Source: Gammaproteobacteria bacterium (lineage in GTDB: Bacteria; Pseudomonadota; Gammaproteobacteria; Steroidobacterales; Woeseiaceae). From it: DNA of 13,137 nucleotides. Each line of letters opens with the position of its first letter. The first letter of the stretch is position 1. Location: the NCBI GenBank assembly GCA_029881015.1, contig JAOUNK010000052.1:1-13137 (forward strand), given 5' to 3'. Under the pieces are notes generated by a model. The model did no database searches. It had not been told where the DNA came from and saw nothing but the letters and a program-made list of their open reading frames with translations. The position numbers and the translations under genes were made by a program. Below, piece after piece: positions 1 to 6,387 of the stretch.

Positions 1-2
1 GC

Positions 3-182
3 GCCGGCGACAATGCGGGATGTCTTGTCCGCCCTGACACGCTGAGACGATCGCCCAACGATGCGCTGGCGCTGCAGTCGAACAACGACAGCTATGCATT
101 CTTCGATGCGCTCGGGGACCTGGTCATGACGGGTCCGACACGTACAAACGTCAATGACTTTCGCGCAATCCTCGTACGCTAG
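3..182 (+). CDS. Glycerate 2-kinase (MOFRL family), C-terminal fragment
   Basis: Only the last 59 codons lie in the window; the gene begins upstream. The reading frame is open from base 3 to the TAG at 180-182. The peptide carries AGDNAG, NNDSYAFFDALGDL and TGPTRTNVNDFRAIL, which match the C-terminal MOFRL domain of type-2 glycerate kinase / hydroxypyruvate reductase-like proteins (GckA/TtuD), where the GPT-x-TNVND element is nearly invariant. Family members phosphorylate D-glycerate to 2-phosphoglycerate in the cytoplasm, downstream of glyoxylate and serine-cycle routes. The glycerate-binding N-terminal domain is not visible, so activity cannot be judged. The stop codon overlaps that of the convergent CBS gene on one CTAG, and no terminator hairpin lies between them. 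Family assignment is firm; the gene symbol is left open because gckA, ttuD and garK-like names are used inconsistently. Confidence 0.85.
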   Translation, partial: AGDNAGCLVRPDTLRRSPNDALALQSNNDSYAFFDALGDLVMTGPTRTNVNDFRAILVR

Positions 183-580
183 AGATTCAACCGCCGCACC
201 AGCTCACCGATGAGGTCGCTCGATGTGACGATGCCGAGGAGCCTGCGCTTGCGATCGACGACGGGCAGCGCATGGAAGCCGCCGACCGACAGTTTCTCGG
301 CCGCGTCGACCAGGGTCGAATTCTTGTTGAGAACGACGACCTTGGTCTCCATGATCTGGCTTACCGTCGCGTCCGCGACAATTTGCAGCTTGCCGTCGAG
401 CAGGTGCAGTTTGAGAAAGTCGGACGAAGAAAGGATGCCGACGAGACGCCCGTCTTCGACGACGGGCAAGTGATTGATGACGTTACTATCGAGCAGGCGC
501 CTGGCTTCCGCCGCGCTGCTCTGCGGGCTGATGGTGGCGGGGTCAGGCGTCATGACTTGGTCGATAGGAATATCGCGCAT
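179..580 (-). CDS. Tandem CBS-domain protein
   Basis: This 133-residue soluble protein consists of a single Bateman module: CBS1 at about residues 3-58 and CBS2 at about 70-127. Each repeat ends with the usual nucleotide-binding strand-turn, HLPVVEDGRLVGILSSSD and HALPVVDRKRRLLGIVTSSD, in which the final Asp normally contacts the ribose of AMP, ATP or a related adenosine ligand. There is no fused enzyme, transporter or DNA-binding domain, so it probably acts as a stand-alone energy or nucleotide sensor; its partner is unknown. The start is set by a perfect AGGAGG at 585-590, 4 bases before the ATG. The gene is divergent from the OsmC gene, with 96 bases between their start codons, and convergent with glycerate kinase. 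Confidence 0.9.
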   Translation of the reverse strand: MRDIPIDQVMTPDPATISPQSSAAEARRLLDSNVINHLPVVEDGRLVGILSSSDFLKLHLLDGKLQIVADATVSQIMETKVVVLNKNSTLVDAAEKLSVGGFHALPVVDRKRRLLGIVTSSDLIGELVRRLNL

Positions 581-676
581 TCAGCCTCCTGTTTCGGTTT
601 CTCCTAACTATGAAACGTTTGCAATGCGGTCATCTAGTCGGGACTATACGTACCAGGCTATTCTGCGAGTCCAATC

Positions 677-1114
677 ATGCAAGACCTACCTCATATCTAC
701 CGCGTTGCGGCTTCGGCGGAGGGTGCCGCCAATGTTGTGCTGTCGGCCGATGGGCTGCCGGACCTCGAGTCGGCAGGACCGCCCGAGTTTGGCGGCCCCG
801 GCGACGTCTGGTCGCCCGAAACGCTGCTCGTCGCTGCCCTTGTGGACTGTTTCATTCTGAGTTTCAGGGCCATCGCACGAACGGCGAAACTCGATTGGCT
901 CACGCTGGAGTGCGAGGCAGAAGGCACGCTGGACAAGATCGAAAAATTCACACAGTTCACGAGCTTTACGGTCCGTGCGAAGCTGACCGTACCCCAGGGC
1001 ACGCCTGAGAAGAAAGCCAACACGATTCTCGAGAAGGCCGAAAAATACTGCCTGATCACGAATTCAATGAAGGCCGACTCACACCTGGAGGCAGAGGTAA
1101 TCGTTGCGGACTGA
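677..1114 (+). CDS. OsmC/Ohr-family thiol peroxidase-like protein
   Basis: A 145-residue cytoplasmic protein of normal OsmC length. The segment PPEFGGPGDVWSPETLLVAA is followed by an aliphatic helix containing Cys58 (VDCFILSF), and Cys125 lies in AEKYCLITNSM. These are the two redox-active cysteines expected in OsmC/Ohr enzymes, where the first is the peroxidatic and the second the resolving Cys; they reduce organic hydroperoxides. The spacing and the FRAIAR helix after the first Cys fit the general OsmC branch rather than classical Ohr. A third Cys79 is not part of the known pair. The ribosome binding site is weak (only GAG at 667-669). The gene is transcribed away from the CBS gene and toward the 158-aa gene. 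The true substrate (hydroperoxide or other) cannot be told from sequence. Confidence 0.9.
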   Translation: MQDLPHIYRVAASAEGAANVVLSADGLPDLESAGPPEFGGPGDVWSPETLLVAALVDCFILSFRAIARTAKLDWLTLECEAEGTLDKIEKFTQFTSFTVRAKLTVPQGTPEKKANTILEKAEKYCLITNSMKADSHLEAEVIVAD

Positions 1115-1195
1115 TTGTCCCGCTGGCCAATCCTCCTGTCTCGATCCGCGACGCAATCGTGATAACCGCGATAGGGAACGACTGAGCGGTCTTCT

Positions 1196-1672
1196 TCATA
1201 AAGGCAAATCGGCCGCTTCGCCCTCACAAAGAAGCGAAAACAGCTCCTCCATCGGTGGAACCGTTGATTCCGCAACGACAACAGGCGGCAGCCCCGCGTC
1301 TTCCAGGTCACGAGAGAACTGTGTCAAAAGTCCGTCAACGATAATGCGCTGCTGTTCGGTGACGGGCATGACCTCAGTTGCGATCGCACCGAAAGGGCCG
1401 CTCTTGAGTTCCGGCGCAACTTCATAGGCGAGCATGTTGTATACATTTGCGGGCATCAAAGCTGTCTTCTCTTTTCTGGACAGGCCCTCGTATTCCTGCT
1501 TGTCTATCCACCCCAGCTCTACTGCCCCTCCCTGCTCAAAAAACAAGGCATCGCCAACGCGGTAAAGGGCCAGAATGCGCCCATGCAGGGCCGCCTTGTA
1601 AAACCATTGCCTCGCCTGCCCCATGTGGCTGCGAAACTCCACTGAGAGCGGGCGCTCGATCCGGTACGACAT
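1196..1672 (-). CDS. Uncharacterised 158-aa cytoplasmic protein
   Basis: I do not recognise this family. The predicted protein has no signal peptide, no membrane segment and a single Cys (Cys149). Its N-terminal half is aromatic and basic (QARQWFYKAALHGRILALYR), the middle contains a GWIDKQEYEGLSRKEK stretch, and the end is acidic. A GGAG at 1676-1679 lies 3 bases before the ATG, which is close but supports this start. It sits 98 bases downstream of the caspase-like exported protein on the same strand with no visible terminator between, so the two could be co-transcribed. It converges on the OsmC gene. Coding potential is supported by a long open frame with ordinary amino-acid composition; the function is unknown. 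Confidence 0.7.
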   Translation of the reverse strand: MSYRIERPLSVEFRSHMGQARQWFYKAALHGRILALYRVGDALFFEQGGAVELGWIDKQEYEGLSRKEKTALMPANVYNMLAYEVAPELKSGPFGAIATEVMPVTEQQRIIVDGLLTQFSRDLEDAGLPPVVVAESTVPPMEELFSLLCEGEAADLPL

Positions 1673-1770
1673 GAGCTCCGGTTCTTCTTAGTTTCGTTGA
1701 CTGATTCAGATAGCGGTCCTCTGCGATTGTTGGCTCGTATCCTTGACCCGTCGCCTATGACAACAACTCG

Positions 1771-2625
1771 TCATTCCTCGGTTGAGAATAAGCGACGTGA
1801 CCAATTCGGGTCTGCATTCTGGTACTCGGCATAGGCGTCCGCGGCACTGTAACGTGTCGCGCTCGGAGATTCGCCGGAAAACCACGCGCTCAGGGCCGCC
1901 TCCAGCGTATACGCCTCCGGAGCCATCAGGCCGTTGGTGGTCAACAAACCGTGCGCCTGTTTGAATCCCAGCAGGTCCGAAAAATAATCGCGACTCCGGC
2001 AGGCGAGTACTACCGAGCTACGCGGTCCGGCCGCCTCTTCCGGCTCGGAGACTGCCGGCGAAGCAAAATCCATCAAACCGTTGTGGCCGACGTAGGCAAT
2101 GAGGTGGGACGAGCCGCCGGCCGCAACGATGACCTCACCAGCGGCATCTTTGAGAACGTATTGCTCCTGCGCATCGCCTCCGACCAACTGCAGGAAGCGG
2201 GTTGTTGCGGCGCGGATTTCCCTGCCACGCCACGCTTCGGCGATTAAATAGGCATCGACGATTTTTCCGTGGCGCGAGACCTGCGAATGAAACGCGACCC
2301 TGTCCAGAACGGCAGGATTCGAGACCGAACCAATGGCGAGTCTTGTCCATGCGTCGTGCCGGGAAAAGTAGGTTCTCACGCCGTACAACGCGCCCCAGTA
2401 GAGGTTGGACCTGGCGTCGTCACCGTTGCCAAGATGGGCCGGAACAGGAACGATACCCTGGTACTTGTTGTCGCACAGGGCAACGACGACGTGAGCAACC
2501 AACGGCTTCCCTGCAGCAATGTCCTGCGACATGCGCTCTTGTACGGCATCGCCCGATACGCCCTCCGCCGCCACAGGCAGCGCTGCGAAAACGAGGGCGA
2601 AGTACGCGAGTAGGCCGCGGATCAT
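1771..2625 (-). CDS. Exported protein with caspase-like (clan CD) His/Cys motifs
   Basis: I place the start at the ATG of 2623-2625 (284 aa), because it gives a clean signal peptide (MIRGLLAYFALVFAALPVAA, cut before EG) and has AGG 5 bases upstream. Longer starts exist in frame (ATG 2701-2703, GTG 2710-2712) but bury the signal in a 29-residue basic extension. The mature protein reads as alternating strands and helices: VAHVVVAL, NLYWGALYGVRTYF, DAYLIAEAWRG, SSHLIAYVGHNG, RSSVVLACRSRDYF, then GLLTTNGLMAPEAYTLEAAL. A hydrophobic strand ending in His181-x-Gly and a second ending in Ala-Cys209 follow the order of the catalytic dyad of caspases, gingipains and legumains. This is inferred from motif and strand order, not homology; a non-enzymatic periplasmic protein remains possible. 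Confidence is high for a real exported protein, modest for the fold. Confidence 0.75.
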   Translation of the reverse strand: MIRGLLAYFALVFAALPVAAEGVSGDAVQERMSQDIAAGKPLVAHVVVALCDNKYQGIVPVPAHLGNGDDARSNLYWGALYGVRTYFSRHDAWTRLAIGSVSNPAVLDRVAFHSQVSRHGKIVDAYLIAEAWRGREIRAATTRFLQLVGGDAQEQYVLKDAAGEVIVAAGGSSHLIAYVGHNGLMDFASPAVSEPEEAAGPRSSVVLACRSRDYFSDLLGFKQAHGLLTTNGLMAPEAYTLEAALSAWFSGESPSATRYSAADAYAEYQNADPNWSRRLFSTEE

Positions 2626-2841
2626 TCGTACCTGACGAGAACTTGCTCGAACACGAACTGGCCAGAACTTGGCAGTGAGTATCTTCAATGTCGGTTTTCC
2701 CATGAGTATCACTGTCGATCCTGGCTGCTATCGGTCAGCAGCAGTTGCCCGGAATTTTAGCACCAATACTGTCAACGGCCGGCGGACTGCGGCGTTGTAC
2801 TACTGACAGCACTACTTGTAAGGACACATTGGAGATAAGTC

Positions 2842-3108
2842 ATGGAAATCAGGCACAAAGTACTTCTTACCACGGCGCTTATGTTAATTGGCGGTGTCGC
2901 CTCGGCAGACGATGTCAGGGACAATGTCGCCGACCGCATCGAAAATCGCGGCGACCGGATTGAGGAGCGTCTCGACCGAAAAGGCGATCGTGTTGATCGC
3001 AAGCTGGACCGCAAAGGCGACCGCATCGATCAGCGACTGGATCGTAAAGGTAACAGGGTCGACAGGCGCCACGAGCATCGCGCGAATCGCGTTAGGAAAA
3101 GCGGCTAG
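2842..3108 (+). CDS. Small exported protein of 11-residue charged repeats
   Basis: An 88-residue protein with a typical signal peptide (KVLLTTALMLIGGVASA, cut after Ala22). Residues 32-86 are five consecutive 11-residue units, RIENRGDRIEE, RLDRKGDRVDR, KLDRKGDRIDQ, RLDRKGNRVDR and a degenerate RHEHRANRVRK; the consensus is R-L-D-R-K-G-D-R-V-D-R. The units are rich in Arg, Asp and Lys with an aliphatic residue twice per unit, so a long amphipathic helix is plausible, with the recurring Gly as a possible break. Similar DRIDNRLDRRG-type small proteins are widespread in proteobacteria but have no assigned role. GGAG at 2831-2834 is 7 bases before the ATG. A strong terminator follows directly, making this a single-gene unit. 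It does not resemble any known periplasmic chaperone closely enough to name. Confidence 0.8.
   Translation: MEIRHKVLLTTALMLIGGVASADDVRDNVADRIENRGDRIEERLDRKGDRVDRKLDRKGDRIDQRLDRKGNRVDRRHEHRANRVRKSG
2935..3099 (+). repeat. Five tandem 33-bp coding repeats
   Basis: Five consecutive 33-base units encode the 11-residue repeats of the small exported protein. The middle three (2968-3066) are the closest; the first and last have diverged. Codons differ at synonymous positions between units, which suggests the repeats are kept for protein function and are not a recent slippage product. Confidence 0.75.
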
Positions 3109-3131
3109 ATCAAGCCGTGCCTCAAGCGAAG

Positions 3132-3159
3132 ATACCCGCATCCATTGCGGGTATTTTTT
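3132..3159 (+). terminator. Intrinsic terminator after the repeat protein
   Basis: A perfect 9-bp stem, ATACCCGCA (3132-3140) with TGCGGGTAT (3146-3154), closes a TCCAT loop and runs into six T residues (3154-3159). It lies 24 bases after the stop codon, so it ends the small-protein transcript and separates it from creD. Confidence 0.9.
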
Positions 3160-3220
3160 GCCGTATTGCCACCATTCGCCATATTTGCTTCATGTCGCCG
3201 GCACATTTGACGGTTCTAAT

Positions 3221-3240
3221 CTCCCTCAGGTTAAGGGAGG
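3221..3240 (+). promoter_or_regulatory. Hairpin burying the creD Shine-Dalgarno
   Basis: CTCCCT (3221-3226) pairs perfectly with AGGGAG (3234-3239) around a 7-base loop. The 3' arm contains five of the six bases of the creD Shine-Dalgarno GGGAGG (3235-3240), whose ATG follows 6 bases later. In the mRNA this would block ribosome entry until opened. Whether it regulates in the cell is an inference. Confidence 0.5.
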
Positions 3241-3246
3241 ACAACC

Positions 3247-4608
3247 ATGCAGACGATAGTATCGAGGCTTCGCCAGTCGGCATCCGTAAAGGTATTTGTG
3301 ATTGGCCTGCTGATACTGTTGCTGCTGATCCCGCTCGGAATGATTCGCGAGACGATCAACGACAGGGAGCAGATCCACCAGGCTGCCAGGTACGACATTC
3401 AGCGCACCTGGGGCCTCTCGCAACTCATCGCCGGCCCGGTGCTCGTCCTTCCATATGACGTCGTGTACGTTGATGGCCGAGGGGACAGGTTCAGCCAGCG
3501 CTCTGAGATTTATATTCTCCCTGGAGAACTCAACATCGATGCGGCCGTTGACTCCGAGATTCGGTATCGCGGCATCCATAAAGTTCCGGTCTACTCGGCC
3601 AGTGTTCGGCTGCACGGGCGCTTCGCCGCTATGGATACTGTGGATCTCGGCATCGAAGAGGTGAGTATCCACTGGGAGGATGCGTCAGTCGTCATTGGGA
3701 TCAGCGACGGTCGCGCGATCGCGGAGACGCCCAGCCTTGAAGTAAACGGTGATTCGGTGACGTTCGTACCCGGCGGCCAGCTTGTGGATGGATTCCCACC
3801 GCAAATACAGGCGCCGCTACGCCAGCTTCTTGAAACCGACCGTGCCGGGGACCTGGTGTTCGACATTGTTCTGAACATCAAGGGCAGCGAATCGCTCTCC
3901 TTCCTACCGCTTGGCGACACCACGCGTGCGTCCATCAGGTCAGCATGGCCATCGCCGAGCTTTTCTGGCAACTACCTGCCCCACACGCGTGAAATTGCCG
4001 ACGACGGATTCACAGCGAACTGGCAGATTTCCAGCATCGGTCGATCGTTGCCGTCACGCTGGGCGAAAACCTCCGGCGCTGACGTGTCGCCGCAGTCAGC
4101 CGTTTTCGGCGTAGATCTTTACATGCCGATCCGCATCTACCGTCTGACACTTAGAGCCGTTACCTACGGTGTGCTGTTCGTCGTCCTGACCTTCGTCGCC
4201 TACTTCATGTTCGAGACCATCGTCGGACTGAGACTGCACCCTTTGCAGTACCTCATGGTTGGCCTGGCCAACGTTATCTTCTTCCTGTTACTGATTTCGC
4301 TCGCGGAGCACATTGGTTTCGGGTGGTCTTACCTGGCGAGCGCGTTCGCTTCGAGCGGGCTCATCGTCGCCTACAGCTACAATGTCCTGGGTCAGCGCGG
4401 CCGGGCTGTCATCGTCGGTGGTGTGCTGTTCGCGCTCTACTGTTTCCTCTACATGACGCTGAAGGCAGAAACCTATGCGTTGCTCGCCGGGTCCATCGGC
4501 CTCTGGGCGACGCTTGCGATGATCATGTACCTGACGCGCCGCATAGACTGGTACAGGAGATCGGACCCATCGGATGATGACCGGCAAAAGGATTTTCTCG
4601 AGGCTTAG
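3247..4608 (+). CDS. creD: Inner-membrane protein CreD (cell envelope integrity)
   Basis: A 453-residue protein of normal CreD length. One membrane helix at residues 14-33 is followed by a large periplasmic domain to about residue 296, then five closely spaced helices (about 300-325, 333-353, 360-382, 388-405, 410-430) and a short charged tail. The family signature TWGLSQLIAGPVLVLPY (54-70) opens the periplasmic domain, and the block LYMPIRIYRLTLRAVTYGV plus HPLQYLMVGL and SEHIGF-like LAEHIGF match CreD. In enterics and relatives CreD is induced by the CreBC system and affects envelope integrity, colicin E2 tolerance and beta-lactam responses; its biochemical activity is unknown. No creB or creC gene is adjacent. 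GGGAGG at 3235-3240 fixes the start but is sequestered in a hairpin. The transcript end is not obvious. Confidence 0.93.
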   Translation: MQTIVSRLRQSASVKVFVIGLLILLLLIPLGMIRETINDREQIHQAARYDIQRTWGLSQLIAGPVLVLPYDVVYVDGRGDRFSQRSEIYILPGELNIDAAVDSEIRYRGIHKVPVYSASVRLHGRFAAMDTVDLGIEEVSIHWEDASVVIGISDGRAIAETPSLEVNGDSVTFVPGGQLVDGFPPQIQAPLRQLLETDRAGDLVFDIVLNIKGSESLSFLPLGDTTRASIRSAWPSPSFSGNYLPHTREIADDGFTANWQISSIGRSLPSRWAKTSGADVSPQSAVFGVDLYMPIRIYRLTLRAVTYGVLFVVLTFVAYFMFETIVGLRLHPLQYLMVGLANVIFFLLLISLAEHIGFGWSYLASAFASSGLIVAYSYNVLGQRGRAVIVGGVLFALYCFLYMTLKAETYALLAGSIGLWATLAMIMYLTRRIDWYRRSDPSDDDRQKDFLEA

Positions 4609-4673
4609 CCAGCGAGAGTATTCCTTTGGTGCGTTCCCCGGGTACCGCGTAGTAAAGGTCTAGTCCCTTGCAC

Positions 4674-4772
4674 CTATACCGGGTTGACGCCATAGAGATA
4701 CGCAAGCAGGACGAGTACCAGCGCGAGGACAGCGAAGACGAGGACTCTTATTTTTAGTATTCGGTTTGCCAA
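4674..4772 (-). CDS. Putative 32-aa single-pass membrane peptide (TTG start)
   Basis: A short frame begins with TTG (4770-4772) 7 bases after GAGGG (4780-4784) and ends at TAG (4674-4676). The peptide is a basic N-terminus (ANRILKIR), about 19 aliphatic residues (VLVFAVLALVLVLLAYLYG) and a short VNPV tail: the layout of bacterial single-pass small membrane proteins. No ATG lies in frame nearby, and the Shine-Dalgarno has ideal spacing to the TTG. It converges on creD, with 65 bases between their stop codons. I do not recognise a family. The strong start signal plus the perfect membrane profile make it credible; at this length chance cannot be excluded. Confidence 0.5.
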   Translation of the reverse strand: MANRILKIRVLVFAVLALVLVLLAYLYGVNPV

Positions 4773-5226
4773 TTGAGCACCCTCTATTATTTGGTTCTGA
4801 CTGGAAATGGATGGTGGAGATTTCAAGACCCGGGTAAAGAATACCACCTGCGCCGGTCGCCGACATCGGTAGGGTCCTACGTGGCGCAGCAGAATGCGTC
4901 GTGGCGGAAGCGAGGACCCACGGCTTTGCGTCTCTGACTTTGGTCAGATTTGCCTTTATCGAACAGGTCATTTTCCCACTCCAAGATGAGTAGCCAATTC
5001 TGGGATGTACCTGAATTGGAGGGAGTCTAACTACCGACAATAAGGCGATGAGAATCGCCCTGGTGCGCCAGATTCCCTGGCCAGTTGCTGTGTACGTCGA
5101 GTTCCGGCCTCGGTTCGGTAAGTACATTACCGACTTTTCGGGCCCATCGGCGACAAGCTAGGATGTCGCAGTGCCGACGACAACCAATAGTTCCATGTCG
5201 GCATGTTGATCAGACTGGAGCATGGC
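4773..5226. other. Mostly noncoding stretch
   Basis: About 450 bases with no convincing gene on either strand. It holds one copy of the 18-bp repeat with its hairpin (4994-5019) and an inverted repeat just before the coiled-coil gene: TGCCGAC (5172-5178) with GTCGGCA (5197-5203), separated by 18 bases. No promoter elements stand out clearly. Confidence 0.6.
4994..5019 (+). repeat. 18-bp repeat, copy 1, inside a 7-bp hairpin
   Basis: CAATTCTGGGATGTACCT occurs exactly at 4995-5012 and again at 10234-10251 in the same orientation. Here it forms CCAATTC (4994-5000), a 12-base loop and GAATTGG (5013-5019). The look is that of a dispersed REP/MITE-like element; I cannot name a family. Confidence 0.65.
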
Positions 5227-5511
5227 ATGAACGATATCAAAGAGAGCGTCGAGGAATTAGGCGAAGACATTGAAGAGATGGTCGAGAAACTCAAGGAGGA
5301 ACGTGACGAGCTCCGCGTCAAGTTGCATCTTGCCAAGATGGAAGCTAACGAAGAATGGCAGGAACTCGAGCGCAAGTGGTCGAAACTAGAGGCCAAGGTG
5401 AAGAATATGGGCGGTGCAGCGGCTGAGTCCGCCGGCGACGTTCGCGCAGCAGCTCAACTCCTGGGCCAGGAAATCAAGGCCGGATTCAAGCGAATTACCA
5501 GGCAGTTGTAG
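5227..5511 (+). CDS. Small coiled-coil protein
   Basis: I start at the ATG of 5227-5229 (94 aa) because GGAG at 5217-5220 lies 6 bases upstream; an upstream in-frame TTG/ATG would add eight residues without a site. Residues 1-60 are strongly charged with heptad spacing (MNDIKESVEELGEDIEEMVEKL, then KLHLAKMEANEEWQELERKW), a clear coiled coil. The rest has an amphipathic alanine-rich helix (AESAGDVRAAAQLLGQEIKAGFKRI). No signal peptide, membrane segment or Cys. It resembles small soluble coiled-coil proteins sometimes annotated as stress-response proteins, but the similarity is in composition and layout only. An inverted repeat in the leader (5172-5203) could be an operator. No terminator is visible downstream; 5512-5713 shows nothing recognisable. 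Confidence 0.75.
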   Translation: MNDIKESVEELGEDIEEMVEKLKEERDELRVKLHLAKMEANEEWQELERKWSKLEAKVKNMGGAAAESAGDVRAAAQLLGQEIKAGFKRITRQL

Positions 5512-5713
5512 CGGGTTCCAGTAGCTATCTATCGCCTGTCGGGCTGCGGTTCCAACCGGCCGAGGTAAGTGCCCGAAACACGACCGCCTATGGTCCCTGG
5601 ATGTGGGTCCATCTCCAAAGTCGCATCGCCGGCGCTGGCAACCCTTGCGAGATCAAGCGCGTGCGCCAATAGTGCAAAGCCGCCTCCGCGCACTCCAAAC
5701 GGGGGACCAGCGA

Positions 5714-5968
5714 CTATCCGCCGCAGCGAGCCAATAGCATCAACAGGATGACGCCTATAATCGAACCCACGTAGACCTTCATTGAGACTGTTTTCCCTTC
5801 CATGCTGGCCATTACGTCAGAAGCGCCCTTCTTGACGCCGGCAAGCGGGTCACCAGGCGCCTTCGTGAATTCCGGGCCGCCTTTTGCTGAGTTGGACGCG
5901 TCCTTTTCAGTCGCTGCATCGTCACTGACGGCTTCTTCTGAACTCTCTTTCTTGTTGTCATCGCTCAT
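5714..5968 (-). CDS. 84-aa C-terminally anchored membrane protein
   Basis: Start chosen at the ATG of 5966-5968, which has GGAGG (5976-5980) 7 bases upstream; a longer in-frame start at 6025 lacks this. Residues 1-60 are hydrophilic and acidic (SDDNKKESSEEAVSDDAATEKD), probably disordered, then comes one hydrophobic segment KVYVGSIIGVILLMLLA (about 64-80) and a four-residue tail RCGG. The lack of a signal peptide and the end-placed membrane segment suggest a tail-anchored protein with the acidic domain in the cytoplasm. Family and function are unknown. It is transcribed toward the coiled-coil gene (convergent) and away from the possible 40-aa gene on the same strand upstream. Confidence 0.7.
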   Translation of the reverse strand: MSDDNKKESSEEAVSDDAATEKDASNSAKGGPEFTKAPGDPLAGVKKGASDVMASMEGKTVSMKVYVGSIIGVILLMLLARCGG

Positions 5969-6077
5969 GGGATGGCCTCCGGTTGTCTTACTGGGTAGGG
6001 ACCTCTCCGGGTCCGTAGCCGTCATCTTACCGCAGATTTTTCGGGCGGCTGCTACAAGATGTGAAGCAGCCCGTCAG

Positions 6078-6200
6078 TCAGATTGCTGGCGATCGTCTCG
6101 GATTCGCACATCGACTGGCGGATTGACCTCGTGAATTAGCAGGCACCAAAGCCAGTATTGCAACGAGAGGAAGGGCACACGGTACTCGGCGATTCTTCAT
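6078..6200 (-). CDS. Possible 40-aa secreted peptide
   Basis: A short frame starts at ATG 6198-6200, 8 bases after AAGGG (6209-6213), and ends at TGA 6078-6080. The peptide begins MKNRRVPCALPLVAILALVPANS, a fair signal sequence, followed by only about 17 polar residues with one Cys (GQSASRCANPRRSPAI). It could be a small secreted peptide or the remnant of a longer gene whose 3' part has been lost. There is no homology I recognise, and the short mature part keeps confidence low. It lies between the receptor gene's terminator and the 84-aa gene, in the same direction as both. Confidence 0.3.
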   Translation of the reverse strand: MKNRRVPCALPLVAILALVPANSRGQSASRCANPRRSPAI

Positions 6201-6324
6201 GACGTTCACCCTTGGACGCCTCAATATCCCGCCAGTGGATCATGCCAATCGGCAACAGGCCGCTACAGGCAATTGCCGAACATCGAGTGTACCACCGATT
6301 CATTGACCCCTTGAACGCGCCTGA

Positions 6325-6361
6325 GTCAGAGAAAGAAAACGGCGGGCCGAGGCCCGCCGTT
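6325..6361 (-). terminator. Intrinsic terminator of the TonB-dependent receptor
   Basis: A perfect 10-bp stem, AACGGCGGGC (6338-6347) with GCCCGCCGTT (6352-6361), closes a 4-base loop. Read on the minus strand it runs into TTCTTTCTCTG, a T-rich tract. It starts 26 bases after the receptor stop codon. Confidence 0.85.
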
Positions 6362-6387
6362 CTCGATTGGCCTGGCGGCCCTTACGA

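Noticed and set aside
613..620. AAACGTTT palindrome between the CBS and OsmC genes
   Set aside because: Only 8 bp and its flanks are not symmetric; too short to call an operator.
948..964. TTCAC-N4-TTCAC resembling a CreB tag
   Set aside because: Spacing is 4 rather than 6 and it lies inside the OsmC coding region, far from creD.
697..1311. 204-aa minus-strand frame opposite OsmC
   Set aside because: Ser/Arg-rich shadow frame of a high-GC gene; OsmC on the plus strand carries the family motifs.
4660..5127. 155-aa minus-strand frame upstream of the coiled-coil gene
   Set aside because: No ribosome binding site, low-complexity composition, and it overlaps the better-supported 32-aa frame in a different reading frame.
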